Assembly: GCF_008638365.1 (NCBI RefSeq)
Contig: NZ_VWVU01000006.1
Span: forward strand, 186,001-250,000
Source: Nocardiopsis quinghaiensis
GTDB taxonomy: Bacteria; Actinomycetota; Actinomycetes; Streptosporangiales; Streptosporangiaceae
Reading direction: 5' to 3'
Length of the DNA: 64,000 nt
A program made the position numbers and the translations under genes. A model generated the notes under the pieces. It was given only the letters and a program-made list of their open reading frames with translations, ran no database searches and was not told where the DNA came from. Position 1 is the stretch's first letter, and each line of letters begins with the position of its first letter. Shown here one piece after another: positions 18,172-27,289 of this stretch.

Positions 18172-18501
18172 TCAGCGGAACTTGGCGGCGTCGAAGTTGG
18201 CCGAGCCCATCCTCTGGTTGGCGTCGTCGGCCATGGTCTCGGCACCGGTGCTGAAGGCGCTGTTCATGCCCGTCTGGCCTTCCTGGATGGACCCGAGACC
18301 CGCGCGGAGGTCCGCGGCGATGCCGTCGGCCCGCGCCTTGAAGGAGTCGAACGCGGCCTTGCCCGCGCCGTCGAACTTGCCGGCCAGGGGTTCCGCCGCC
18401 TGGACGAGCTGCTGGATGAGGCTGCTCAGCTCGTCACCGGTGGTTCCGGTGTTCTGGGACAGGGCGTTCAGGGTGTTGCTACCGATTTCCCAACGTGACA
18501 A
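18172..18501 (-). CDS. ESAT-6/WXG100-like small secreted protein, TTG start
   Basis: The 109-residue reading starts at TTG 18501, which has AGGTG 5-6 bases upstream and gives MSRWEIGSNTLNALS. The helical hairpin turn reads KFDGAGKAAFDSF, where Phe-Asp-Gly stands for WXG. The tail ANQRMGSANFDAAKF closely resembles actinomycete Esx proteins. It is the first gene of the minus-strand ESX operon, divergent from eccC. No ATG or GTG start exists in this stretch, which is why the gene is easy to miss or over-extend. Confidence 0.8.
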   Translation of the reverse strand: MSRWEIGSNTLNALSQNTGTTGDELSSLIQQLVQAAEPLAGKFDGAGKAAFDSFKARADGIAADLRAGLGSIQEGQTGMNSAFSTGAETMADDANQRMGSANFDAAKFR

Positions 18502-19167
18502 CTGTTCACCTGCTTTCCGGGGGTCCTCGCGAGGCCGTCGCCTCCCGCAGGGGAGGATGCACGCGGAGTGTTCATGGTTCGGAGGGGGCCGCGGCCGGGC
18601 AACGGACTCGATTCCGCCGATAGGGAGGATCTGCATCATACAAGTGGCCTCCGACGGAGAAACAGGCACGATCCGCGCCGGTGGGCGACGGGACGCGGGA
18701 CCGCCGGGGGCACCCTGGCAGGACCGGAGCACGTGGCCGGATCCGGCCACGGCGGGTACGCCGTCCCTCCCCGTTTCCCGGGCGAGCGCGCCGTGTCCTC
18801 CGTCCGCGGTTCGGTGGGGTCTCCCCTCCGGCGACACCCACGGGGGAGCCCTCGTGAGCCACGACGCGGTCGCCCCGCGCGCCCCGCGGACCGGCCTCAC
18901 CGACGACCTGCCGACCGACCTCACCGACGGCTCCGCCGCCCACCGTGCTCCATGAGGACCGCCTCCCCTGACGTGGGGATATCCGACGCATCGCGACAGA
19001 ACCAACACGTTCCGCTGACCGTCGCACCTGACGACACCCCCGCTCGGCGTGTGGGCCGGCCGTAACGGAAAGTCCCTTTGACACCGACTTCGATAGGGTT
19101 TTCCCGCACTCCAGCGTCGTCCCCCGCGTCCCTCGTCTTCCCGCCCCCTGCGCCGAGAGGAAAGCCG
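18502..19167. other. Divergent ESX control region without a gene
   Basis: This 666-base region separates the esx operon (minus) from eccC (plus). A TATGAT at 18640-18635 (minus) could be a -10 for the esx operon but lacks a good -35. A TTGACA at 19078-19083 faces eccC but has no properly spaced -10. ORFs inside are Arg-rich shadow frames. Confidence 0.45.
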
Positions 19168-22100
19168 ATGAGCCTTCGCGTCGTGCACCGGCCGACACGA
19201 ACCGTGCATCCCACTCCGGCCCAGGAACCCCACGAGGTGGAGGCCCCGCCGACCCTCCCCGACGGCAAGGCGCAGGGCAATCCCCTGATGACCATCCTGC
19301 CGATGGTCGGCATGATGGCGTCGATGACCATCATGATGGTCATGCGCAACCCGGCGTTCATAGCGCTGGGCGGCGTCATCCTGGTCGTGGCCCTCCTCGC
19401 CGCCCTGGCCATGCTCTTCTCGCGGCGCGGCCAGGTCGGTCGGCAGCGCCGCAACCAGCGCGACCTCTACCTGCAGTACCTGGAGGAGCTGCGCGAGGAG
19501 CTCACCGGCTGGGAACAGCGCACCCGCGCCCACGCCCGCCTGCTCGACCCGCCCCCCGAGGCCCTGTACGACATCGTCCGCGACCCCACCCGGCTGTGGG
19601 AGCGCCGCCGCAGGCACCGCGACTTCCTGCGGGTGCGCGTGGGCACCGGCCTGACCGAGGGCCGCCCCCTCCGGCTCGCCGAGCAGGGCACCGCTCTGAC
19701 CCCCACCGACCCGTTCATGCTCTCCGAGGCGCAGGCCGCCATCCGCCGGTTCGCGTCGGTCCCCGAGATGCCGCTCACCCTGCCCCTGGACATGGCCGGG
19801 AACGTCAGCGTCATCGGCGAACGCGAGGACGTGATGCGCCTGGTGCGCGCCATGGCCGTCCAGTTCGGGGCCTTCCACGCCCCCGAGGACGCCGGGATCG
19901 CCGTGTCCTACCCCGCCGAGAACACCGACGACTGGTCGTGGCTGCCCTGGTTCCCCCAGGTCCTGGACCCGCAGCGGCGCGAGGGTGGCGCCGCCGTCCG
20001 CCTGATCGCCCCCGACCCCGCCAAGCTGGGAGGGCTGCTCGCCGACGAACTGCGCTCGCGCACCGACTTCGCCTCCGAGGTCCGCCGTGGCATGGGCAAA
20101 CGCGAGGCCTACCGGATGATGCGTCGGCTGCTGGTCGTCCACGACACACACGGTGGTGTGGCCGCCGAACTCGTACGCCCCGACGACGCCGTGGGCCCCG
20201 CCGACCTGGGCGTCACCGTGCTGCACCTGGTGTCCCGGCAGATCGACGAACCCGGCGACGTGAACGTGCGTGTCACGGTCAGCGGCGACCGGGTCCGCGT
20301 CGAGGAGTTGCGCGGCGCCGACCCGGTGGTGACCACCGGCACCGTGGACGACGTCTCCGCCGCCACCCTCACCGGCCTGGCCCGCATGCTGGCCCCGCTG
20401 CGCCTGTCCCCCGAGTCGGTCGAGGAGACAGCGCAGGAGGGCGGCAGCGTCGACTTCCCCGCGATGATGGGCGTACAGGACCCCGGCGCGATGGACGTGC
20501 AGCGGCTGTGGGCGCCGCGCAGCGAACGGGCGTTCCTGCGGGTGCCCGTCGGCGTGGACGACATGGGCCGACCCGTGATCCTGGACCTCAAGGAGTCCGC
20601 GCAGCTGGGTATGGGACCGCACGGCCTGTGCGTGGGCGCCACCGGCTCCGGCAAGAGCGAGATGCTGCGCACCCTCGTGCTGGCGCTGGCCGCCTCCCAC
20701 CCTCCCGAGCGGGTGAGCATGGTCCTGGTCGACTACAAGGGCGGCGCCACGTTCGCCCCGTTCGAGGACATGCCGCACGTGGCCGGGGTGATCACCAACC
20801 TGGAGGACGACGCCGCGCTGATCGAGCGCGTGTACGCGAGCCTGTCCGGCGAGGTGCAGCGCCGACAGCAGGTCCTGCGCGACGCCGGGAACGTGGCCAA
20901 CATCGGCGACTACACCTACAAGCGCGAGCACGACCCGAGCCTGCCGCCGCTGCCGCACCTGCTGGTGATCATCGACGAGTTCGGCGAACTGCTGACCGCC
21001 CGCCCCGACTTCATCGAACTGTTCCTGTCCATCGGCCGGATCGGCCGCAGCATCGGCGTGCACCTGCTGCTGTCCAGCCAGCGCATCGAGGGCGGCAAGC
21101 TGCGCGGCCTGGACACCTACCTTTCCTACCGGCTGGGCCTGCGCACCTTCTCCGAGGAGGAGAGCCGCACGGTCCTCAACACCCCGGACGCCTTCCACCT
21201 GCCGTCCCTGCCGGGGTTCGGCTACCTGAAGGTGGACACCAGCGTCTACCAGCGCTTCAAGGCGGGGTACGTGTCCGGTCCCTACCGCGGCCCCGTGGCC
21301 GAGGAGGAGCCCTCCGACGGCACTCCCTCGGTGCGGTTGTACACCGCCTACAACAGCGACGCGGAGCAGACCGAGGGCGCGGCGGCCGAGCCCTCCGGCG
21401 AGGACGTGCCCATGCCCTCCCGCACGATGGGGCCGACCCTGCTGGACGTGATGGTGGGCCAGTTCGGCCGCCACGGGGAGCGGACACGCGAGATCTGGCT
21501 GCCGCCGCTGCCCTCCGGGACCACCCTGGACCAGGTGGCGGGCGAGCCGGAGGAGAGCGGTCTCGGGCTGCGGCTGCCCGGCACGCACGAACCGATGCGG
21601 ATCCCGCTGGGTCTGCTGGACGACGCCGCCAAGCAGTGGCAGGGCGTGTGGAGACTCGACCTGACCGCCTCCGGCGGCCACGCGGCGGTCATCGGCGGCC
21701 CGCAGAGCGGCAAGACGACCCTGCTGCGCACGCTGGTGCTGTCGCTGGCCCTCACGCACACCCCGGAACAGGTGGCCGTGTACTGCCTGGACCTGATGGG
21801 CGGCGGCCTGCAGTCGCTGTCCGTGCTGCCGCACGTGGGCGGGGTGGCGGCGCGCAACGACTCCGAGCGGGTGCGCCGCACCGTCGAGGAGCTCCGGGGG
21901 ATGCTCGAACACCGGCAGGAGGTGTTCCGCGAGCGCGGGATCGACTCGGTCTCCCAGCTGCGCCGGATGCACGCCCGCGGCGAGGTCCCCGAGCTGGCCA
22001 GCGCCGACGTGGTGTTCTGCGTGGACGGCTTCGGCGCGCTGCGCAAGGACTTCGAGGACATCGACCCGATAGTCACCGAGCTGCTGCAGCGCGGCGGCGG

Positions 22101-23166
22101 GTTCGGCGTCCACGTGGTGGCGGGAATGCTGCGCTGGAACGACGTGCGCATCGCCGCCCAGTCCAACTTCGGGCAGAAGGTGGAGCTGCATCTGAACGAC
22201 TCGTCGGACTCCACGATCGACCGCAAGCTGTCGGAGACGATCAGCGCGAAGACCCCCGGCCGGATCCTCACCGACGCCAAGCTGTTCGGCCAGGTGGCGC
22301 TGCCCCGGATCGACGGGGTGGCCGACAGCGACAATCTGGGCGAGACCGTGGAGAAGGCCGTGCGATCGGTGGACCGGGCCTGGAGGGGCAAGCGAGCCCC
22401 GGAGGTGCGGATCCTGCCGCACCGGCTGTCGGCCCGCACCCTGCCCACGGCGGAGTCGGAGCCCGGGGCCGTGCCGATCGGCGTGGACGAGCGCGCCCTG
22501 GAGCCGGTGCTGCTCGACCTGTTCGAACGCGACCAGAACCTGTTGGTCATGGGAGACGGGGAGTGCGGCAAGACCAACCTGCTGCGGCTGGTCGCCGAGG
22601 GATTGGTGGAACGGTACTCCTCGGACGAGGTCGTGTTCGCGGTGATGGACCCGCGCCGGACCCTGCGCAACGTGGTGCCCGACGAGTACATGGGCGGGTA
22701 CGCGAGCAGTCCGCGCGTGTGCGCGGGGCTGGCGGGCGGTGTGGCCAAGGAGGTGGAGGAGCGCCTGCCCGAGGACGGGGACGTCGACTCCCTGGAACCG
22801 GGATCGTTCAAGGGCCCGCGCATCGTGGTGCTCGCGGACGACTACGACGTGCTCACCACGGCGGGCCAGAAGCCGCTGGCGCCCTTCGTGCCGTTCGTGC
22901 CCAACGGCCGCGACATCGGCGTTCACTTCGTGGTGGCGCGCCGGGTGGCCGGTGCGGGGCGCGGCATGTACGACCCTCTGGTGCAGGCCATGCGCGAGAT
23001 CGGCACGAGCGCCCTGGTGATGTCCGGAGACCGCAGCGAGGGCCAGCTGCTGCCCCGGGTGTACGCGGCCAACCAGCCCGCCGGACGCGGCAAGTGGGTG
23101 ACCCGCGGCGGCTCCCCGCGCCTGGTCCAGACCGCGCTGCGCGAGCCCCGTGACGAGGGGGAGTGA
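19168..23166 (+). CDS. eccC: Type VII secretion FtsK/SpoIIIE-type ATPase EccC (fused EccCa-EccCb)
   Basis: The 1332-residue motor of the ESX system has two transmembrane helices at about 35-90, then a DUF-like stalk and three tandem FtsK/SpoIIIE ATPase domains. Walker A motifs are GATGSGKSE (490), GGPQSGKTT (843) and GDGECGKTN (1129). The first domain also shows VLVDYKGG and LLVIIDEFGEL, so it looks catalytically complete; domains 2 and 3 bind nucleotide and substrate signal in known systems. ATG 19168 has GAGAGGA 7 bases upstream. It is transcribed divergently from the esx-eccD genes. Confidence 0.95.
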   Translation: MSLRVVHRPTRTVHPTPAQEPHEVEAPPTLPDGKAQGNPLMTILPMVGMMASMTIMMVMRNPAFIALGGVILVVALLAALAMLFSRRGQVGRQRRNQRDLYLQYLEELREELTGWEQRTRAHARLLDPPPEALYDIVRDPTRLWERRRRHRDFLRVRVGTGLTEGRPLRLAEQGTALTPTDPFMLSEAQAAIRRFASVPEMPLTLPLDMAGNVSVIGEREDVMRLVRAMAVQFGAFHAPEDAGIAVSYPAENTDDWSWLPWFPQVLDPQRREGGAAVRLIAPDPAKLGGLLADELRSRTDFASEVRRGMGKREAYRMMRRLLVVHDTHGGVAAELVRPDDAVGPADLGVTVLHLVSRQIDEPGDVNVRVTVSGDRVRVEELRGADPVVTTGTVDDVSAATLTGLARMLAPLRLSPESVEETAQEGGSVDFPAMMGVQDPGAMDVQRLWAPRSERAFLRVPVGVDDMGRPVILDLKESAQLGMGPHGLCVGATGSGKSEMLRTLVLALAASHPPERVSMVLVDYKGGATFAPFEDMPHVAGVITNLEDDAALIERVYASLSGEVQRRQQVLRDAGNVANIGDYTYKREHDPSLPPLPHLLVIIDEFGELLTARPDFIELFLSIGRIGRSIGVHLLLSSQRIEGGKLRGLDTYLSYRLGLRTFSEEESRTVLNTPDAFHLPSLPGFGYLKVDTSVYQRFKAGYVSGPYRGPVAEEEPSDGTPSVRLYTAYNSDAEQTEGAAAEPSGEDVPMPSRTMGPTLLDVMVGQFGRHGERTREIWLPPLPSGTTLDQVAGEPEESGLGLRLPGTHEPMRIPLGLLDDAAKQWQGVWRLDLTASGGHAAVIGGPQSGKTTLLRTLVLSLALTHTPEQVAVYCLDLMGGGLQSLSVLPHVGGVAARNDSERVRRTVEELRGMLEHRQEVFRERGIDSVSQLRRMHARGEVPELASADVVFCVDGFGALRKDFEDIDPIVTELLQRGGGFGVHVVAGMLRWNDVRIAAQSNFGQKVELHLNDSSDSTIDRKLSETISAKTPGRILTDAKLFGQVALPRIDGVADSDNLGETVEKAVRSVDRAWRGKRAPEVRILPHRLSARTLPTAESEPGAVPIGVDERALEPVLLDLFERDQNLLVMGDGECGKTNLLRLVAEGLVERYSSDEVVFAVMDPRRTLRNVVPDEYMGGYASSPRVCAGLAGGVAKEVEERLPEDGDVDSLEPGSFKGPRIVVLADDYDVLTTAGQKPLAPFVPFVPNGRDIGVHFVVARRVAGAGRGMYDPLVQAMREIGTSALVMSGDRSEGQLLPRVYAANQPAGRGKWVTRGGSPRLVQTALREPRDEGE

Positions 23167-23217
23167 CCGGTCCGCGGAAGGTACCGGCCCGGACGGACGA
23201 AGCCCTCCGCGGACCGG
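23167..23217 (+). terminator. Hairpin after eccC
   Basis: A 12-bp perfect inverted repeat (CCGGTCCGCGGA and its complement) with a 27-base loop begins right at the eccC stop codon. It lacks a U-tract. Confidence 0.45.
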
Positions 23218-23340
23218 CGCCCCGGCAGACCACCTCCGTCTCCGCGGCGTCGGACCGTACGTGTGCCGGGAACCGTCCCCGCCCCTCCGTACTCTGACGC
23301 CGTCGCACACGGCACGTCCCCGACGACACCGAGGAGCACC

Positions 23341-24093
23341 ATGCAGCCCCCGTCCCAGCCCTTCGAGCAGGGCGACCAGCCACGCTTCGCGCCTCCGCCA
23401 CCCCCGGCCCAGCCCGGTTGGCAGTATCCGACCGCCCGGCCGGAGGGCCATCCCGGAATGCAGCCGGGATTTCCGCCCCCTCCGGCCCCCGCCCACCCCG
23501 CGCCTTCCCAGGGCTTTTCCCACCAGCCCCCTTACGCCCACGGGCACCAGGGGTACTATCCCCCTCCGCAGAACTGGCTTCCTCCGGTGCTCACCGACCC
23601 CGGGCGTTGGAGTCCGCACCACCCCGAGGTCGGACGCGCCGAGATGGGTGTGCGCTTCGTCGCCCGGTTCGTCGACACGTTCGCCGTGGGTTGTCTCTGG
23701 TACGCGATGATGCTGCTGGGAACCCTCGTCAGCGTGGCCATAGGCGGCGGCGACATGGACGGCGGGCCCGGTGAGATCGCCTTCATGGTGACCGCCGTCT
23801 TCAACTTCTTCCTGCTGGCCATCGTGTTGGAATGGCTCCAGGTCCGTCTGTGGGGACGGTCGGTCGGCAAGATCATGATGGGGCTGTGGGTGGTGCGCTC
23901 CGACGGCAGCGGAAGGGTGAAGGCCGGCCGTGCGTTCGTGCGGGCCCTGCTCTACGCGCCGGGCGTGAACCCGGTCAACCTGCTCCTGCCCTGGTCACTC
24001 ACCAACGTCCTGTGGCCCCTGCGCGACAAGACACTGCGGCAGTGCCTCCACGACAAGGCGGCGGGGACCGTGGTCGTCCAGGTCCGCAGGTAG
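23341..24093 (+). CDS. RDD family membrane protein with Pro-rich N-terminus
   Basis: The 250-residue protein starts with an approximately 95-residue Pro/Gln/Tyr-rich cytosolic tail, followed by an RDD domain. The tell-tale MGVRFVARFVDTFAVGCLWY, LWGRSVGKIMMGLWVV and final LRDKTLRQCLHDKAAGTVVV segments are present, with about three to four membrane helices. RDD proteins are poorly understood small membrane proteins, some linked to ion transport. GAGGAG 4 bases upstream of ATG 23341 fixes the start. It follows eccC but a hairpin separates them, so ESX involvement is unproven. Confidence 0.85.
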   Translation: MQPPSQPFEQGDQPRFAPPPPPAQPGWQYPTARPEGHPGMQPGFPPPPAPAHPAPSQGFSHQPPYAHGHQGYYPPPQNWLPPVLTDPGRWSPHHPEVGRAEMGVRFVARFVDTFAVGCLWYAMMLLGTLVSVAIGGGDMDGGPGEIAFMVTAVFNFFLLAIVLEWLQVRLWGRSVGKIMMGLWVVRSDGSGRVKAGRAFVRALLYAPGVNPVNLLLPWSLTNVLWPLRDKTLRQCLHDKAAGTVVVQVRR

Positions 24094-24186
24094 GGGCGTG
24101 AACGGTACGAGGGGCCTGGCCTCGGGGCCGGTCCGGGTGGTTCCACCGCATGGACGTCAGGTTCCCCCTCTTGCTAGCTTCGCGAT

Positions 24187-24783
24187 ATGACGCGATTCGT
24201 GGGTTTCCTCATCGGCGCGGGTTTCGGTCTGGCCTTCGTCCTCGCCAACTCCGGCCCGCCGCTCGATCCCACCGTCGCCCTCGTGCTGCGAATCCTCGCG
24301 GTCGCGGCGCTCCTCGCGGTCATCGCGCTGGTCGTGGCCCTCGCCCGGAGGTCCGGAGCGGGCCCCGGCACCGGTTCCGCCGCGGAACCCGTCCGGGACG
24401 GGCCGCGGATGCGGTTCGGCCCCTTCTACGGCGTGGTCGTGGCCCTGGAGTTCGTCCTGCTGTTCGGCGGCGTCCAGGTGCTGCGCGCCCTGGACGCGCC
24501 CATGCAGGCCAACGTCGCCTGGATCGCCCTCGTCGTCGGACTGCACTTCTTCCCGCTCGCCCGGTACTGGCGTGCCCGCTCGATCCTGGGCGTCGCCGTC
24601 TACATGACGGTGCTCGGCGCCGTCGGCCTGGCGATGGCGTTCACCGGGTATCCGGAATGGGTGCCCCTGGTCAGCGGCGTGGTCCCCGGGCTCGGCATGC
24701 TGGCCGGCGTCCTGGTCTCACTCGCCCTCACGAACAGAGCCGCCGGCGCCTCCGCCGACACGTCACCGGCGCGCTCGGCGTAG
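24187..24783 (+). CDS. Unrecognised integral membrane protein
   Basis: The 198-residue protein has about six predicted hydrophobic helices (for example FVGFLIGAGFGLAFVLA, ILAVAALLAVIALVVALA and FYGVVVALEFVLLFGG), with a Gly/Ser/Arg loop after the second. No family motif was recognised. The first hydrophobic segment follows the methionine directly. Neighbours (RDD gene upstream, convergent hydrolase-like gene downstream) do not suggest a function. Confidence 0.65.
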   Translation: MTRFVGFLIGAGFGLAFVLANSGPPLDPTVALVLRILAVAALLAVIALVVALARRSGAGPGTGSAAEPVRDGPRMRFGPFYGVVVALEFVLLFGGVQVLRALDAPMQANVAWIALVVGLHFFPLARYWRARSILGVAVYMTVLGAVGLAMAFTGYPEWVPLVSGVVPGLGMLAGVLVSLALTNRAAGASADTSPARSA

Positions 24784-24825
24784 GCGCTCGGCGCCGCCGT
24801 GTCGCGCGCTCCACGAGCGTGGTGC

Positions 24826-25416
24826 TCAGGTCCTACCCCGCAGGTCCACCAGCAGCTCGGCCAGGGCCCCGGACGCCTCCTCCGGAACCGCCTCGCGCAC
24901 GCTCCAGCCGCGCAGCCCGGCCAGGCGCGCCACGTGGCGCAGGCCGGGGTCGGTGAGCAGGTAGCCGCACGGGGCGTCCGGCCAGTCGGAGGCCATCGGC
25001 AGCGACTCGGTCCGGTAGCCGGGCGGCTCGTCCGCGGGCGCCGGCCCAGGATCCGCATTCCCGGGACTCTGGGACTTCGCGATGTCCACGCGGGTGGGAC
25101 TGCCCGGCTGGGGCAGGAAGGCGTCCACCAGCACATAGCCGAACACCGGCCGGTGCGCCGACCGCTGGGCGGCGCCGACCGCGCCCAGCAGCGGGCCGGC
25201 GCCGCCCTCGGCCACGAGCGCGGTCGGGGCGTCGTGCGCGACGAGGCGGTTGATCTCCAGGCTGGCGCGGGCGATGTAGCGGGCCGCGTGCGGCGGGTGC
25301 TCGTCACCGCCCACCTCGGGGTGGACGGGGGTGAGGCCGTGGCCGGGCAGCCGGTCGGCCAGGGCGGGCAGCCGCGTGGGGGCGCCGAGGGTCGGGGGGA
25401 GCAGGACGGCGATCAC
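24826..25416 (-). CDS. Unrecognised small alpha/beta-type protein coupled to cutA
   Basis: The 196-residue product begins at GTG 25416, overlapping the cutA stop by GTGA, so translation is coupled. It has a VIAVLLPPTLGAPTRLPALA strand-turn at the start, a central PTALVAEGGAGPLLGAVGAA and a GYVLVDAFLP strand, a pattern like a compact alpha/beta hydrolase fold. No complete Ser-His-Asp triad could be assigned, and no function is proposed. Longer in-frame readings overlap cutA and are not favoured. Confidence 0.65.
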   Translation of the reverse strand: MIAVLLPPTLGAPTRLPALADRLPGHGLTPVHPEVGGDEHPPHAARYIARASLEINRLVAHDAPTALVAEGGAGPLLGAVGAAQRSAHRPVFGYVLVDAFLPQPGSPTRVDIAKSQSPGNADPGPAPADEPPGYRTESLPMASDWPDAPCGYLLTDPGLRHVARLAGLRGWSVREAVPEEASGALAELLVDLRGRT

Positions 25417-25751
25417 GCGGAGCCTCCCCGCGTCTCCTCGCGCACCCACTCCAGGTAGGAGGAGCCGCCTCCGGTGACGGGCACGGCGACGACCTCGGGG
25501 ACGTCGTAGGGATGGACGCCGTTGATGTGCGCGGTGAGGTCGTCCAGCCGGTCGGCGGCGGTCTTGATCACCACCGTCCACTCCTCGTCGGCCTGGATCC
25601 GGTCCTCCCAGCGGTAGAAGCTGGTGATCGGCCCGCTCACCTGGGCACAGGCCGCCAGGCGGTGTTCGACCACCGACCGCGCCACCCGTTCGGCGCCGTC
25701 CCTGCTGTCGACGGTGGTCTCGACCCGAACGGTGTTCGCGGACTGTGGCAT
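25413..25751 (-). CDS. cutA: CutA-like divalent cation tolerance protein
   Basis: The 112-residue protein matches CutA1: VETTVDSRDGAERVARSVVE, then LAACAQVSGPITSFYRWED, EWTVVIKTAADRL and the conserved HPYDVPEVVAVPV. CutA proteins are trimers, historically linked to copper tolerance, although the direct role is uncertain. The start at ATG 25751 has GGAGG 7 bases upstream. It is divergent from pyrE, 65 bases away. Confidence 0.93.
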   Translation of the reverse strand: MPQSANTVRVETTVDSRDGAERVARSVVEHRLAACAQVSGPITSFYRWEDRIQADEEWTVVIKTAADRLDDLTAHINGVHPYDVPEVVAVPVTGGGSSYLEWVREETRGGSA

Positions 25752-25816
25752 GGCCGTCCCTCCGACCGGGTGCCGCGGTGCCTTCCGTACCACCCGGTGT
25801 TCTAGGCTCACTGATC

Positions 25817-26350
25817 ATGAGCGAACGTGATGAACTCCTGCGTCAGATCAACGATAAGGCGGTCGTGCGGGGGAAGGTGACCCTGTCCTCGGGCATGGAG
25901 GCCGACTACTACGTCGACCTGCGCCGGGTCACCCTGGACGGGGAGGCCGCGCCGCTGGTCGGCTCGGTCATGTTGGACAACGTCGCGGACCTGGAGTTCG
26001 ACGCGGTGGGCGGTCTGACGCTGGGGGCGGACCCGGTGGCCACCGCCATGCTGCACGCCGCGCACGCGCGCGGACGCAGGCTCGACGCCTTCGTGGTGCG
26101 CAAGGCGGGCAAGGCGCACGGCCTGCAGAAGCGGATCGAGGGCGCCGACGTGCGGGGGCGGCGCGTCCTGGCCCTGGAGGACACCTCGACCACGGGCGGC
26201 TCGGTGCTGACCGCGGTGGAGGCGTTGCGCGAGGCGGGCGCCGAGGTGGTGGCGGTCGCGCTGATCCTGGACCGGGGAGCGCGCGGGCGGATCGCCGAGG
26301 AGGGGCTGGAGTACCGGGCGGTGTACGGGGTGTCCGACCTGGACGTCTAG
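25817..26350 (+). CDS. pyrE: Orotate phosphoribosyltransferase
   Basis: The 177-residue enzyme makes OMP from orotate and PRPP in pyrimidine synthesis. It shows VTLSSGMEADYYVDLRR, the FVVRKAGKAHG loop and the PRPP signature VLALEDTSTTGGSVLTAV. No Shine-Dalgarno is visible upstream of the ATG, and TAGGCT at 25803-25808 lies at -10 distance from the ATG region, so the message may be leaderless. An in-frame GTG at 25745 would overlap the cutA 5' end and is less likely. Confidence 0.95.
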   Translation: MSERDELLRQINDKAVVRGKVTLSSGMEADYYVDLRRVTLDGEAAPLVGSVMLDNVADLEFDAVGGLTLGADPVATAMLHAAHARGRRLDAFVVRKAGKAHGLQKRIEGADVRGRRVLALEDTSTTGGSVLTAVEALREAGAEVVAVALILDRGARGRIAEEGLEYRAVYGVSDLDV

Positions 26351-26504
26351 GGGGTCCGAGCACCGGGCGGCCGGTCCGCGGACCGGTCGGCGGTGGCCTC
26401 CTCCCGACGGCTCCACCACGGCAGAGGGCACCTGGGCGATGGCGGGCCCGCTGGCTCCGTCACCGCCGGCGGTCGCCGCGTGCCGTCCGGTGTCCGGACG
26501 TCGT

Positions 26505-26924
26505 CTAGCCGTCTATCGTGAAGCTGTGATCGGCGCTCTCGTCGGAGATGTCGCGCTGCTCGCCGTTGACGAAGACCTCGACGGCGGAGGGGTCACCGAT
26601 GGTGACCTCCAAGCCCTCGTCGGCCTGGTTGTAGTTGACCGATTGGCCCTGGCTCATGTTCTGGTCCATCAGGACGTCGCCACCGGGAACACGGACGAAG
26701 ACCTCGCTGGACTCACCGATGACACGGATGTACAGGACACCCATGTTCTCCGGCTCCTCACCCTCCGACGCGGTTCCGGAGGCGTTGGCACTCACGTCGG
26801 TGCTGGGGAGCGATCGGTACAAGAAGAATCCGCCGAGGGCCAAGAGCGTCACCAAGAGCAAGACGGCCCCGACGATGGCCATCACCTGGCCAACGCCGCG
26901 AGGATCATTCCTATGCCTTCCCAC
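26505..26924 (-). CDS. Single-pass membrane protein with RodZ-like (DUF4115) C-terminal domain
   Basis: The protein has one transmembrane helix (VMAIVGAVLLLVTLLALGG) and an extracytoplasmic domain ending in LYIRVIGESSEVFVRVPGG ... LEVTIGDPSAVEVFVNGE, the RodZ C-terminal (DUF4115) pattern that supports cell-shape complexes. The HTH part of true RodZ is missing. The start is uncertain: GTG 26924 (139 residues) is used; a TTG at 27098 would add 58 residues, and an ATG at 26882 would begin just before the helix. Confidence 0.68.
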   Translation of the reverse strand: MGRHRNDPRGVGQVMAIVGAVLLLVTLLALGGFFLYRSLPSTDVSANASGTASEGEEPENMGVLYIRVIGESSEVFVRVPGGDVLMDQNMSQGQSVNYNQADEGLEVTIGDPSAVEVFVNGEQRDISDESADHSFTIDG

Positions 26925-27289
26925 GGCGTTGAATGTAGCGCGTATCACGGCAAAAAGCGACAGCAGTCGCCTGGAAGCCCAGGACTCCCCACAATTCGTC
27001 CGTGAAGAGGACAGAGGGTTCACACCCCGTCGCTCCGGGTCCACGAAGCCGGGAGCCCCCGCCCCGGCGGCCGTGTCCGCGCCGACAAGGCCGGACAATC
27101 TGGTCTAGACCTTTTCAAGGGCTCCGGGTATTCGGGATACTTGGGTGACACCTGGTGGACACGTCCGGACGCACGGCCCCCGAGGGCCACCCCCCAGAGT
27201 CCGGTCCCCACCGGGGCAACGCACGTGGGGTGCCGTCGGCCCAGGTCCGGCGGCCGCTCGCTCCAGGCCGAATCCAGGGAGAGTCAAGC
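26925..27289. other. Intergenic control region of fba
   Basis: The 365-base region holds the DasR-like operator listed separately and otherwise no supported gene. A TTCAAG (27114-27119) and TACTTG pair 18 bases apart downstream could be a weak promoter for fba. Confidence 0.4.
27099..27114. promoter_or_regulatory. DasR-like operator (dre-type palindrome) upstream of fba
   Basis: TCTGGTCTAGACCTTT contains the perfect palindrome GGTCTAGACC and agrees with the DasR response element consensus A(G/C)TGGTCTAGACCA(G/C)T at 13 of 16 positions. DasR is the GntR-family regulator of aminosugar use in actinomycetes. The site lies about 175 bases upstream of fba. Confidence 0.6.

Noticed and set aside
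19078..19099. TTGACA with TAGGGT as eccC promoter
   Set aside because: The spacer is only about 10 bases, too short for a sigma-70-type promoter.
18172..23622. 1816-residue minus-strand ORF opposite eccC
   Set aside because: Only its last 109 codons (from TTG 18501) encode a real Esx protein; the remainder is antisense to eccC.
26371..26386. CCGGTCCGCGGACCGG palindrome after pyrE
   Set aside because: No loop and no U-tract, and such palindromes are common in very GC-rich DNA.
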